Shown one piece after another: positions 24,443 through 32,823 of a stretch of DNA of 35,174 nt. The translations under genes and the position numbers were made by a program. Location: contig PBKW01000007.1 in NCBI GenBank assembly GCA_002721615.1, forward strand, positions 1 to 35,174, in the 5' to 3' direction. The DNA is from Chloroflexota bacterium. Lineage in GTDB: Bacteria; Chloroflexota; Dehalococcoidia; Lucifugimonadales; Lucifugimonadaceae. Under the pieces are notes generated by a model, which was given only the letters and a program-made list of their open reading frames with translations, was not told where the DNA came from and did not search any database. Position 1 is the stretch's first letter, and every line of letters starts with the position of its first letter.

Positions 24443-25492
24443 TTATTGATTTGTTGGTAATGGACATGATGCAATTGATGATTCTAATTCAGATAATCTA
24501 TCATTTATTTCCAGAGATGATACTTCATCAAGAGTAGGGTATTTTTCTGCAAAGTTTGAAAGACCACAACCACAGTATTTCCTAGCTTCAATTTCTCCCA
24601 TGAGTACAGCTGATTCTTGAACACAAGTGTTTGTTGCTAGCATTAATGGAGTTAGAGGATTATCGGGAGTTAACATACTCTGTAATTTTGATGGATCTTT
24701 TATAGCCATTAGTTCTTGAATAGTTTCTATGGTACTTTTAGGTTTAGTGTCCTCTTCAGGTTCATCTTTTGTTGAACTTTCTGTATTAGTTTCTTCAGAT
24801 TTTTCTTTTGGAGTAGCATCAGATTGTCCTGGGGAGAAATACTGGAAACAACCAGCAGCTAAACCTTGTATTTTTTGTTCTAGAGAACCATCCGCTATCA
24901 TACTTGATATTTCTTCGTCAGAGTAGTCGTTGACTAAATCTTTTAAAAGACATTCACAGAATTTACTTCCTCCTTGAGGAATACATTGTTCTACTATTGG
25001 TAACAATGCAGGTACATTTGGAGAATCTCCTAATATATTATTAATTATTTCTTCAGCAGTTTTCTCTTCCTCTTCTTCTCCAGACTCAGTATCAGCAGAA
25101 TCTGGTAATTGTATATATTGCATACAAGGAGTTAAAATTTCTATAAATTCAGGAGGCAAGATTTTCATTAAGTCCCCACCTATTTCTCCACTATTAGGAT
25201 CTAATGCAGTAAGCCCAAGTTTCATGAAATCTTCTAGAAGTATATTTTGCTCAATTTGAGATATTCCACATTCACAAAATTCATTACTTTGAAGTTCTGA
25301 ACAGAAATCTGTAAATAATTGTCTTACTAGATCTGGGTATGGTTGTGGTCCCGTAGGCGTAGGGGTAGGAGGTATAGGTGTAGGTGTAGGAATTGGAGTA
25401 GGAGTTGGAAGAATTTTTTCCAGCATTCCACAACTTACTGTAAGAAATGTAAAAATTAAAGATAAAGCAAATACTGATTTTATTAGCTTCAA
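24443..25492 (-). CDS. Lipoprotein with three four-cysteine CxC modules
   Basis: The 349-aa protein has a signal peptide with lipobox FLTVSC (Cys21) and a Thr-Pro linker at residues 29-48 (PTPTPIPTPTPIPPTPTP). All 12 remaining cysteines fall into three modules of the form C-x(n)-[FY]-C-x-C-x(33-47)-C: C64/C73/C75/C123, C170/C179/C181/C215 and C290/C307/C309/C343. The conserved core reads EFCECGISQIE, KFCECLLKDLV and KYCGCGLSNFA. Acidic low-complexity linkers separate the modules. Each module could hold two disulfides or a metal. I know of no named family with this arrangement. The start is TTG behind AGGGGG. It probably heads a two-gene lipoprotein operon. Confidence 0.8.
   Translation of the reverse strand: MKLIKSVFALSLIFTFLTVSCGMLEKILPTPTPIPTPTPIPPTPTPTGPQPYPDLVRQLFTDFCSELQSNEFCECGISQIEQNILLEDFMKLGLTALDPNSGEIGGDLMKILPPEFIEILTPCMQYIQLPDSADTESGEEEEEKTAEEIINNILGDSPNVPALLPIVEQCIPQGGSKFCECLLKDLVNDYSDEEISSMIADGSLEQKIQGLAAGCFQYFSPGQSDATPKEKSEETNTESSTKDEPEEDTKPKSTIETIQELMAIKDPSKLQSMLTPDNPLTPLMLATNTCVQESAVLMGEIEARKYCGCGLSNFAEKYPTLDEVSSLEINDRLSELESSIASCPLPTNQ
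25353..25412. repeat. DNA repeat tract encoding the second Thr-Pro linker
   Basis: Repeats of GTAGGxGT-type units on the plus strand encode the Thr-Pro linker of the CxC lipoprotein. Its sequence style matches the tract near 23941-24040, which suggests the linkers arose by the same expansion process. Confidence 0.7.
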
Positions 25493-25639
25493 TTTATCCC
25501 CCTAAACATTAAAATATTGATTAGTTGTTTCGACTCTACTACATTTAACTTAAATAAGTAAATGGAAAGAGAGAATTTATTCATAAAAATTTAATAAATT
25601 TCTATGTGAAATCTTTGGGAGATATATAAGATTCAAATT

Positions 25640-26977
25640 ATGAAAGTATCTATTATAGGTGGAGCAGGCTATGTGGGATTGATAACTGGATTAGGTTTAG
25701 CACAACTAGGCCATAAAGTTACTAATATAGACATAGCTGAAGAAAAAATTAATATGCTTTTAAAAGGTAATTCTCCTATTTTTGAAGAAAATATCGATTC
25801 AGTTTTGAGAAATTCTTTAAATTCAGGAAACATAAATTTTACTACTGACCCTTCTTCTTCAATTCCTGATTCTGAAGTGATAATTATTGCTGTTGGAACA
25901 CCATCTAATGAAAGTGGAGATATTGATTTGAGCCAAATTAAATCAGCTATTAGTCAAATAGAATCCAATTTTAAACCTTATAAAGTAGTTGTAATGAAGA
26001 GTACTGTTCCTTTGGATGCAATTGAATTAATGAGAGAAAATTTATCAATAAAACACAAAGAAGGTATTGATTTTGATATTGTTTCAAATCCTGAATTCTT
26101 AAGGGAAGGGAAAGCAGTTTTTGATTTTTTTAACCCTGAAAGAATAGTTATAGGAACAAATTCAGAGAAGGCTTTCAATTTAATTAGAGAAATGTATATT
26201 CGTCTAATTGAAAAGGATATAAATTTAGGCGATATTACTGAAAAAAATGATGTTGTTCCAGTTCTTAAAACAAGTGTATCTTCAGCTCAAATGATTAAAT
26301 ATGGATCTAATGCATTTTTAGCTACTAGAATTTCTTTTATAAATGAGTTGGCTGAATTGTGTGAATATGTAGGAGCAGATATTAAAGAAGTGTCAAAGGG
26401 AATGGGATTAGACGCTAGAATTGGAGAATCTTATTTGCAACCAGGCCCGGGATTTGGAGGTCCTTGTTTAGAAAAAGATTTGAATGCATTAAATATATTG
26501 TCAAAAAGTAGAGGGCTATCTCTGAAAGTTTTTGAGCAAGTTCTTGAAAGAAATAATGTTCAGATAAAAGAAATTCTTAGAAAAATTGGTAATAGAATAA
26601 AAAACATACATGATTCAACAATAACAATTTGGGGTTTATCTTTCAAAGCAGGTACAGATGATATTAGAAATTCTTCATCTATAAGATTAATTGAAGAACT
26701 TTCAAAAAGAAAAGCGAAAATAAAAATTTTTGATCCAGTTGCAAAAATTGACTCATCTGTTCTTAAGAATTTCGAAGTATTTCAAGATCCCTATTTGGCT
26801 GTAGATCATTCAGATATGCTAATAATTATGACAGAATGGAACCAATTCTTAGAACTTGATTATTCTAAAGTTTTTAAGATTATGAAGAATAAAAATATTG
26901 TTGATGCTAGGAATTTATTGGATTATTCATTATTAAAGTCACTAGGATTCCATTACACAGGAATTGGAGTTACTTAA
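25640..26977 (+). CDS. UDP-glucose 6-dehydrogenase-family protein
   Basis: The 445-aa protein oxidises a nucleotide sugar at C6 to the uronate, using two NAD. The N-terminal Rossmann motif is IIGGAGYVGLITGLGLAQLG, followed by IIIAVGTPSNESGDIDL and VMKSTVPLDA. The middle helix has the catalytic Lys region MIKYGSNAFLATRISFINEL. The catalytic Cys is residue 276 in GPGFGGPCLEKD; UDP-glucose dehydrogenases usually show GGSCFPKD here, so the surroundings differ slightly. The C-terminal domain has IWGLSFKAGTDDIRNSSS. It is most likely a UDP-glucose or GDP-mannose dehydrogenase for surface polysaccharide. Its stop shares TTAA with the opposing methyltransferase gene. Confidence 0.92.
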   Translation: MKVSIIGGAGYVGLITGLGLAQLGHKVTNIDIAEEKINMLLKGNSPIFEENIDSVLRNSLNSGNINFTTDPSSSIPDSEVIIIAVGTPSNESGDIDLSQIKSAISQIESNFKPYKVVVMKSTVPLDAIELMRENLSIKHKEGIDFDIVSNPEFLREGKAVFDFFNPERIVIGTNSEKAFNLIREMYIRLIEKDINLGDITEKNDVVPVLKTSVSSAQMIKYGSNAFLATRISFINELAELCEYVGADIKEVSKGMGLDARIGESYLQPGPGFGGPCLEKDLNALNILSKSRGLSLKVFEQVLERNNVQIKEILRKIGNRIKNIHDSTITIWGLSFKAGTDDIRNSSSIRLIEELSKRKAKIKIFDPVAKIDSSVLKNFEVFQDPYLAVDHSDMLIIMTEWNQFLELDYSKVFKIMKNKNIVDARNLLDYSLLKSLGFHYTGIGVT

Positions 26978-28077
26978 CTTTTTTCATGTAATAGAAATGA
27001 TGACTCATGATCTGTATTAAGGCATTCTTCTTTAAGTGATTTAATTCTTTCTTTAGTTATTTCTATTGCTTTTTCACTAAAATCTACACCTATCCATTTT
27101 CTTTCTAAAGATTGAGCTGCATGTAATGTTGTTCCTGAACCACAGAAAAAATCTGCTACAATATCTCCTGGATTAGTAGAGGCTGAGATTATTCTTTTTA
27201 AAAGTTTTAATGGTTTTTGAGTAGGATATCCTGTAGATTCTTTCATTATTGGAGAATTGGCATTCATAGAATTACAATCATCCCATACAGAACCTATAAT
27301 TTTACCCTCATCAGCATAATATTTATATTCTTTTCCATTAATATTTCTGGTTCTAAAATTTCTTCCATCATTATCTTTTTTAGTAAAGTGAGTTTTTAAA
27401 CTGGTTTTTGAAAAAGGTTCTCTTAATAATGGAGAATCAAAATTTATACCTGAATTTTTGTCCTTGGAATAACAAAGAATATCATTATGTTGGTTACTCC
27501 AGTTTTTTCTTCCTTTTGCTCCATTATTCAATACCCAAATAATATATCCAATTAGATTTTCATGTCCGAATATCTCATCAAGTATCAATTTTATTGGACT
27601 ACTAGTTCTATAATCTACATGGACATAGATATATCCTCCGATTTTTAATATTTTGTGAATTAAAAAAATTTGTTTATATAGTGTTGAGAGATAAGTTTCA
27701 ATAGAATTGTTCCATTTATCTTTGTATGCAATTTTTTTATCTGAGTTTATATTGTTATTTTTGGAAATAGATTTGTTTAGAAATCGGTCTTGACCTGAGA
27801 AAAAAGGAGGGTCTATATAAGCAAGCTTTACTCCACCAGATTTTTTGATCATTTGTTTAAATGGAGCTTCTAGTAGAGATGAAATAATTTTCATGTTATT
27901 TCCTTGTATAAGCAAATTGGACCAAGAATCAGGGTTAATTATTTTTTGATCCTGATTATTTGATTTAGAATATATAAATTCCTTTATTTCCAAAATAGAA
28001 GGGGCAGAAATCACTTTTTTAGGTTTTCCATTCCATACAAGCTTTAGACTGTTTTTCCCTTGTTGTATTTGATTCAT
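26974..28077 (-). CDS. Solitary DNA adenine/cytosine N-methyltransferase, beta class
   Basis: The 367-aa protein has the catalytic motif DPPF in KLAYIDPPFFSGQD near residue 90 and, later, the SAM-binding motif I in VADFFCGSGTTLHAAQSL, followed by GVDFSEKAIEITKERI near residue 310-335. Motif IV before motif I marks the beta class of N6-adenine or N4-cytosine methyltransferases, as in type III Mod subunits and some orphan enzymes. The protein is shorter than typical type III Mod proteins. No restriction gene is adjacent. It may be an orphan enzyme used for regulation or cell-cycle marking; target sequence unknown. It starts divergently from the CBS gene. Confidence 0.88.
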   Translation of the reverse strand: MNQIQQGKNSLKLVWNGKPKKVISAPSILEIKEFIYSKSNNQDQKIINPDSWSNLLIQGNNMKIISSLLEAPFKQMIKKSGGVKLAYIDPPFFSGQDRFLNKSISKNNNINSDKKIAYKDKWNNSIETYLSTLYKQIFLIHKILKIGGYIYVHVDYRTSSPIKLILDEIFGHENLIGYIIWVLNNGAKGRKNWSNQHNDILCYSKDKNSGINFDSPLLREPFSKTSLKTHFTKKDNDGRNFRTRNINGKEYKYYADEGKIIGSVWDDCNSMNANSPIMKESTGYPTQKPLKLLKRIISASTNPGDIVADFFCGSGTTLHAAQSLERKWIGVDFSEKAIEITKERIKSLKEECLNTDHESSFLLHEKS

Positions 28078-28152
28078 GTTTTGATTATATATCTCTTTAA
28101 TTGGATATAATATGGTTAATTTTATTCGAACCTTGTATTCTGAATAAGTGTG

Positions 28153-28607
28153 ATGGAATATTTAAAAGTAGAACAAATAATGAGTTCACCTGTATTGACT
28201 ATAGGTGAATCTAATACAGTAGGTGAAGCAGCATCTAAAATGATAGGAAACCAGATAGGCTGTTTACCGGTATTATCTTCAGGTTCTTTAGTGGGAATGG
28301 TGTCTGAACGTCTTTTTATGCCAAAAACTCTCAGTATCCCTTTCATGCGTGGAGAGACTTTGGAGGTTCTTGGTCAAGTTTTAGGTTCTACTGAAAGACT
28401 TACTGAAGTTGCTGAATCTATTAAAGATATATTTGTTTCAGAAGTTATGAGGACAGAAATTCCTAAAATAAATAAAGAAATAAAGTATCTGAAGCTGCTA
28501 AATTAATGCTTGATAACCGTTTAGATCATTTGCCAGTTTTAGAAGAAGAGAGTGTTGTTGGTGTAATTTCTAGACATGATTTATTAAAAATTTTTACTAA
28601 TATTTAA
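28153..28607 (+). pseudogene. Two-CBS-domain protein broken by a one-base frameshift
   Basis: The first frame (ATG 28153 or GTG 28150 to stop at 28506) encodes one full CBS domain (KVEQIMSSPVLTIGESNTVG to SSGSLVGMVSERLF) and the start of a second (VSEVMRTEIPKINKE). It then reads into YLKLLN and stops. Shifting the frame near 28480-28485 restores VSEAAKLMLDNRLDHLPVLE and VVGVISRHDLLKIFTNI, ending at 28607. One missing base would give a typical 151-aa two-CBS protein. The local DNA, AATAAAG-A-AATAAAG, is a short repeat prone to slippage or base-calling errors. CBS pairs bind adenosine nucleotides. The gene is either truncated in this strain or an assembly error. Confidence 0.8.
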
Positions 28608-28650
28608 AATAATTTATTAATTATCTTTTTCTTTTTTTCTTAGGATTTTT

Positions 28651-30078
28651 ATGAATAACAGTGTTAAAAAATGGATAACCTTCTCTGTAATTGCTTTAGG
28701 TCTTTTTTCAACAGTTATGGAAGGTAGTATGATAGGATTAGCTTTACCTTCAATAGCTTCAGATCTTTCTTTAAGCCTTCCCAAAATTGCTTGGTTACCT
28801 TTAATAAGCACTATTGCTATTGTTGCTTGTCTTCTCCCAGTAGGAAATATTTCAGATAGATTAGGGAGAAAAAATATTTATATTTTGGGAGCTTTAATTA
28901 TGGGTGTTGGTGCTTTATGGAGTGCTTTATCTTTGGATTTTTATTCTCTTATTGGAGGAAGAATTATTGTAGGAATAGGTTCAGCCATGAGAATGGCTAC
29001 TGGAATGGCAATGATTGTTCTTATTTTCCCTCCTAATGAAAGAGGTAAAGGCTTGGGAGCAAATGCGACTACAGTGGGTCTTGCAGCTATTTCAGGTCCT
29101 ATTTTGGGAGGGTTTTTAGTTCAATATGGAGGATGGCAATCTATTTTTTGGATTCAAGTTTTTGCATCTGTTTTAGTAATCATTTTAGGTATTTTGATTA
29201 TTCCTTCAGAAACTGTAGAAAAGGGAAGGAAGAAAAAATCCGGGGCTTTTGACTATGTTGGATCTCTTACTTCCGCTTTGGGATTTTCTTTTTTGATATT
29301 GGTATTAAACCAAAATTTAGGTACAGGTTTTTTCTCAATAATAAATATTATTATGATTTTATTAATTTTTATTTTCTTTTTCTTATTTGTAATTTGGGAA
29401 TTAAGATTTAGAGACCCTATTTTTGATTTGAGACTTTTTAAAAATTTACAATTTTCTAATATTATTATTACAAGATTAATAGGGTTTTCAGTAGGTGGTT
29501 CTTTGTTTTTTTTGATGCCATTCTATTTACAGCTAGTAAAGAATTTTGAACCTGCAAATGTTGGATTAGTTTTATTTCCTGGTGCATTAGGAATGGCTTT
29601 TGTCTCAAGTTTAAGTGGAAGGATTTCTGATAAATTTGGGATAAAAAAGTTTGTTGTTTCTGGTCTTGTTATAAATGTAGTTTGTCTATTCTTGATTTCT
29701 AGTTTTGATTCAAATACTAATATTTTCTTTTTAATGCCTGTTTTACTGATGAATGGATGTGGAATGGGTCTTTGGGCAACTCCTAATAATACAGCTGCCA
29801 TGAATTCTGTTAATCAAACATCTTTTAGTTCAGTATCTGCTATGTTAAATTTAATTAGAACAGTAGGTATGGGTTCTTCATTAGCTTTGTCATCAGCAAT
29901 AGTATCTTCTACGATGATTGCTAATGGATTTGAACCTGATTTTTCAAGAGATATGTTTTCTTTAGAAAAGATAGATGTTTTTCTTAAAGGATTTCGGTAT
30001 TCTTTTATTACATTTTCAATTATAGGCTTTATACCATTAATTTTAAGTTTATTCAGTAAAGAACTAGTGAGAAAATAA
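28651..30078 (+). CDS. MFS transporter, DHA2-type drug/metabolite exporter
   Basis: The 475-aa protein has about 14 hydrophobic helices, typical of DHA2-family H+ antiporters. N-terminal features are VMEGSMIGLALPSIASDLSL and motif A in GNISDRLGRKNIYI. Motif C is in AISGPILGGFLVQYGGWQSI, the proline/glycine signature of antiporters. The C-terminal half includes GRISDKFGIKKFVV and MNGCGMGLWATPNNTAAMNS. Substrates of this family include drugs, dyes and metabolites; none can be assigned here. AGGA precedes the ATG. The gene begins 43 bases after the CBS gene and might share its transcript. Confidence 0.9.
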   Translation: MNNSVKKWITFSVIALGLFSTVMEGSMIGLALPSIASDLSLSLPKIAWLPLISTIAIVACLLPVGNISDRLGRKNIYILGALIMGVGALWSALSLDFYSLIGGRIIVGIGSAMRMATGMAMIVLIFPPNERGKGLGANATTVGLAAISGPILGGFLVQYGGWQSIFWIQVFASVLVIILGILIIPSETVEKGRKKKSGAFDYVGSLTSALGFSFLILVLNQNLGTGFFSIINIIMILLIFIFFFLFVIWELRFRDPIFDLRLFKNLQFSNIIITRLIGFSVGGSLFFLMPFYLQLVKNFEPANVGLVLFPGALGMAFVSSLSGRISDKFGIKKFVVSGLVINVVCLFLISSFDSNTNIFFLMPVLLMNGCGMGLWATPNNTAAMNSVNQTSFSSVSAMLNLIRTVGMGSSLALSSAIVSSTMIANGFEPDFSRDMFSLEKIDVFLKGFRYSFITFSIIGFIPLILSLFSKELVRK

Positions 30079-30087
30079 TTATAGGAC

Positions 30088-30115
30088 TTCAAACTTTTCT
30101 ATTGATGATTATAAT
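30088..30115 (+). promoter_or_regulatory. Possible promoter for the aldehyde dehydrogenase gene
   Basis: TTCAAA (30088-30093), a 16-base spacer and TATAAT (30110-30115) lie 47 bases before the ATG at 30162. A small palindrome, AAGTAT-N4-ATACTT (30134-30149), sits between the -10 and the ribosome-binding site AGGAG, where a repressor could act. Confidence 0.4.
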
Positions 30116-30161
30116 AGGTATATTAATATTTTTAAGTATATAGATACTTTAGGAGAAAAGA

Positions 30162-31574
30162 ATGAAAATGTATTTGGGGGGCCAATGGGTTTCCAGAGAT
30201 TCTGTACAAGAAGTGTTTAATCCTTTTGATGGGTCTGTAGTAGACACTGTTCCAAAAGGAACCACTAAGGATGTTGAAGATGCAGTTATTAGTGCGGAGA
30301 GAGGCTTTGCTGAAATGAAAAAGTTAACAGCTTTTGATAGATATACCATATTGATGAAATCTGTAGATTTGATTGTAGAGAGAAAAGAAGATCTTGCAAG
30401 AACAATTACTTTAGAAGAAGGAAAAGTAATTTCAGAGGGAAGATTAGAAGTAGATAGATGTATTCAGACTATTACAACATCAGCAGAAGAAGCAAAAAGA
30501 CTCAATGCTGAGGTGATTCCTTTAGATGCTGCTCCTGGCAATGCTATGAAATTTGGTTTTACATTGAGAGTCCCAGTCGGAGTCGTAGCTGCGGTAACAC
30601 CTTTTAATTTTCCTTTAAATTTAGTAGCTCATAAAATTGGACCTGCTCTAGCAGCTGGAAATTCTGTAATTATTAAGCCTGCTTCTGATACTCCTCTTTC
30701 AGCATTGAAATTGACAGAAGTAATGATAGATGCTGGTTTTCCTCCTGAATCTTTACAATGTATTACTGGTTCAGGTGGAACTATTGGAGATGCAATAGTC
30801 TCTAATCCTGGAATAAGAAAAGTAACTTTTACTGGTAGTCAAGAAGTGGGTGAACGTATTTGCAAGACTGCTGGCTTGAAAAAAGTGACTATGGAATTAG
30901 GTTCTAATAGTCCATTGATTGTTTTACCAGATGCTGATCTTCAAAAAGTAGCAGAAGCTACTACTCAAAGTGGTTTTTCTAATGCAGGACAAGTTTGTAT
31001 TTCTACACAAAGAGTAATAGTTGATCAATCTGTTTATTCAGATTATCTTGATGTTTTAGTTCCAGTGGTAGAATCACTCAAAATTGGAAATCCCTTAGAG
31101 GATCCAGTAAAACTTGGACCTATGGTAAGAGAATCAGATGCTGAAAGAGTTTCCGATTGGATAGGGGAAGCTGTTTCTGATGGAGCAAGACTGCTAACAG
31201 GTGGTGATAGAGATAGAGCAATTGTTAGCCCTGCTGTAATAGCAGATGCTAAACCAGATATGAGAGTGTGTAGAGAAGAACTTTTTGGGCCTGCTGTCAC
31301 AGTGACTCCAGCTTCAGATATTGATCAAGCTATTGAACTTGCTAATGATAGTAGATTTGGTCTTAGTGCTGCTGTGTTTACTGAAAATATTAATCATGCT
31401 TTAAAGTTTGCTTTGGAAGTAGATTCAGGAAATTTGAACATTAATAGTGGTACTCAATTTCGTGCAGATTTAATGCCATATGGTGGTTTAAAGGATAGTG
31501 GTATGGGTAAAGAAGGACCTAAATATGCTATTGAAGAAATGACTGAGTTAAAGATGGTTGTAATACATCGATAA
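30162..31574 (+). CDS. NAD(P)-dependent aldehyde dehydrogenase
   Basis: The 470-aa protein oxidises an aldehyde to its acid by the ALDH mechanism. The cofactor region is PVGVVAAVTPFNFPLNLVAH with the conserved Asn, FTGSQEVGERI follows, the general base is Glu245 in KKVTMELGSNSPLIV and the nucleophile is Cys279 in NAGQVCISTQRVIV. The C-terminal end PYGGLKDSGMGKEGPKYA is standard. Its closest style is the lactaldehyde/succinate-semialdehyde/phosphonate-type group of non-phosphorylating ALDHs, but specificity is not readable. AGGAG eight bases upstream supports ATG 30162. Confidence 0.93.
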   Translation: MKMYLGGQWVSRDSVQEVFNPFDGSVVDTVPKGTTKDVEDAVISAERGFAEMKKLTAFDRYTILMKSVDLIVERKEDLARTITLEEGKVISEGRLEVDRCIQTITTSAEEAKRLNAEVIPLDAAPGNAMKFGFTLRVPVGVVAAVTPFNFPLNLVAHKIGPALAAGNSVIIKPASDTPLSALKLTEVMIDAGFPPESLQCITGSGGTIGDAIVSNPGIRKVTFTGSQEVGERICKTAGLKKVTMELGSNSPLIVLPDADLQKVAEATTQSGFSNAGQVCISTQRVIVDQSVYSDYLDVLVPVVESLKIGNPLEDPVKLGPMVRESDAERVSDWIGEAVSDGARLLTGGDRDRAIVSPAVIADAKPDMRVCREELFGPAVTVTPASDIDQAIELANDSRFGLSAAVFTENINHALKFALEVDSGNLNINSGTQFRADLMPYGGLKDSGMGKEGPKYAIEEMTELKMVVIHR

Positions 31575-31618
31575 AATTAATTTTTTATTTAAAATTGAAT
31601 AAGGTTTACAAGATTTTG

Positions 31619-32275
31619 ATGGACTATAATAATTATTTTGAAGTTCGTTCAAATTTAATTAATGTATCATCTTTTTGTTTAATTTCAATATTATTATTTT
31701 TATTAATTTCTTGTACTTCTATAGATCCTCAAAAAATCTCAGAAACGAAACTTGATGAAAATATAATTGAAGATTCTTATATTTCAGAAGAGGATCCTTT
31801 TGAGAATCTTCCTTGTGTTATTAAATGTAATTTGACTCCTACTCCTCTGAATAATGAAAATGAACAAAACTCTTCTACAAAATTACAATGTAAAGATTGT
31901 AAGATCATTAATGTTATTAGGGTAATAGATGGAGATACAGTGGAAACTGAAGAGGGAGTCGTTCGTTTTTTTAGTATTGATACCCCTGAGAATGGAGAGA
32001 AATGTTTTAAAGAATCTGTTCAAAGAACAAAAAAATTAATCTTGAAAGATACTAACCCTCCCTTCATAGGATCTATAAGAGTTGAAAAAAGTATTAGACT
32101 TAAGGATAGTTTTGATAGATTGCTTTTCTATGTATATACGTTAGAGGGTGATAGTATAGGAGAGGTGTTGATTAAAGAGGGTTTAGCTAAACCCTGGACA
32201 AAAGATGGTCATCACTTAGAGCATTTTCTTGAATTACAATCATTATATTTAGATAATTATTCAACATGTTTTTAA
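31619..32275 (+). CDS. Lipoprotein with thermonuclease (SNase-like) domain
   Basis: From ATG 31619 the protein has 218 residues, with a signal peptide and lipobox LLISC (Cys32); TTG 31595 would add eight residues. A Cys-containing linker (LPCVIKCNLTPTPL) precedes the SNase domain: IRVIDGDTVETEEGVVRFFS then IDTPENGEKC gives the active-site Asp, Arg and Glu, and DSFDRLLFYVYTLEGDSIGE supplies the second Arg. GLAKPWTKDG closes the fold. These are the positions used by staphylococcal nuclease, so it may be an active surface nuclease. Extra cysteines (four in the CVIKC/CKDC segment) may form disulfides. The next lipoprotein gene overlaps it by 10 bases. Confidence 0.87.
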   Translation: MDYNNYFEVRSNLINVSSFCLISILLFLLISCTSIDPQKISETKLDENIIEDSYISEEDPFENLPCVIKCNLTPTPLNNENEQNSSTKLQCKDCKIINVIRVIDGDTVETEEGVVRFFSIDTPENGEKCFKESVQRTKKLILKDTNPPFIGSIRVEKSIRLKDSFDRLLFYVYTLEGDSIGEVLIKEGLAKPWTKDGHHLEHFLELQSLYLDNYSTCF

Positions 32276-32823
32276 AAGGGAAAAATAGTATATTTTTTTT
32301 GATGTTTATAGGATTATTTTTTTTGATTAATTGTCAACCTACTACTCAAGAAGAAGATTTCTTTTATGTTCTTGAAGACTTTAGTTTAATTGGATGGAAG
32401 AAAAAGGGAGGATTTGAAACGGTTTTTTCGAAATCTTTGGATTCAAAATGGGGCTATATCAAAGGAAGTGATCTTGGTGTTATTTTTTATGAAAATTCAG
32501 AAATAGCTAAGATAGAAGGTGAAAAAATTGGTTATGAGCAAACAGAATTTTTGTCAGAAAGTTCAACTTCTATCAAAGATAAAGGGGATACGGGTTCATT
32601 TTTTGGTCCTAAAGTAGAGAAAACGGACTGTAGAGGATTTGATCAGAAAACATTATTTCGAGGAGAGTGTCCTAGAAGAGAACCATTATATACAGTATAT
32701 AAAGTAGATGGAAATGTTGTGGTTTTGTTAGAGCCATTAAGAGATGAAAATTTAGAAAGTACAAAAATTAGGCTAGAGAAATTACTCTCTGAATTAAAAA
32801 TTAGAAAACTTGAATCTAAGTAA
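32266..32823 (+). CDS. Predicted lipoprotein of unknown function
   Basis: The 185-aa protein begins MFLKGKNSIFFLMFIGLFFL with lipobox LINC (Cys23), so it is probably lipid-anchored outside the membrane. The mature part has aromatic residues (FFYVLEDFSLIGWKKKGGFE), two cysteines (DCRGF and GEC) that could pair, and a basic C-terminal helix. I recognise no family. It overlaps the SNase-like lipoprotein gene by 10 bases, so the two are co-translated and may work together. A strong terminator follows the stop. Confidence 0.7.
   Translation: MFLKGKNSIFFLMFIGLFFLINCQPTTQEEDFFYVLEDFSLIGWKKKGGFETVFSKSLDSKWGYIKGSDLGVIFYENSEIAKIEGEKIGYEQTEFLSESSTSIKDKGDTGSFFGPKVEKTDCRGFDQKTLFRGECPRREPLYTVYKVDGNVVVLLEPLRDENLESTKIRLEKLLSELKIRKLESK

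Noticed and set aside
28470-28507. Programmed frameshift in the CBS gene
   Set aside because: No slippery heptamer, stimulatory pseudoknot or functional reason is visible; mutation or sequencing error is simpler.
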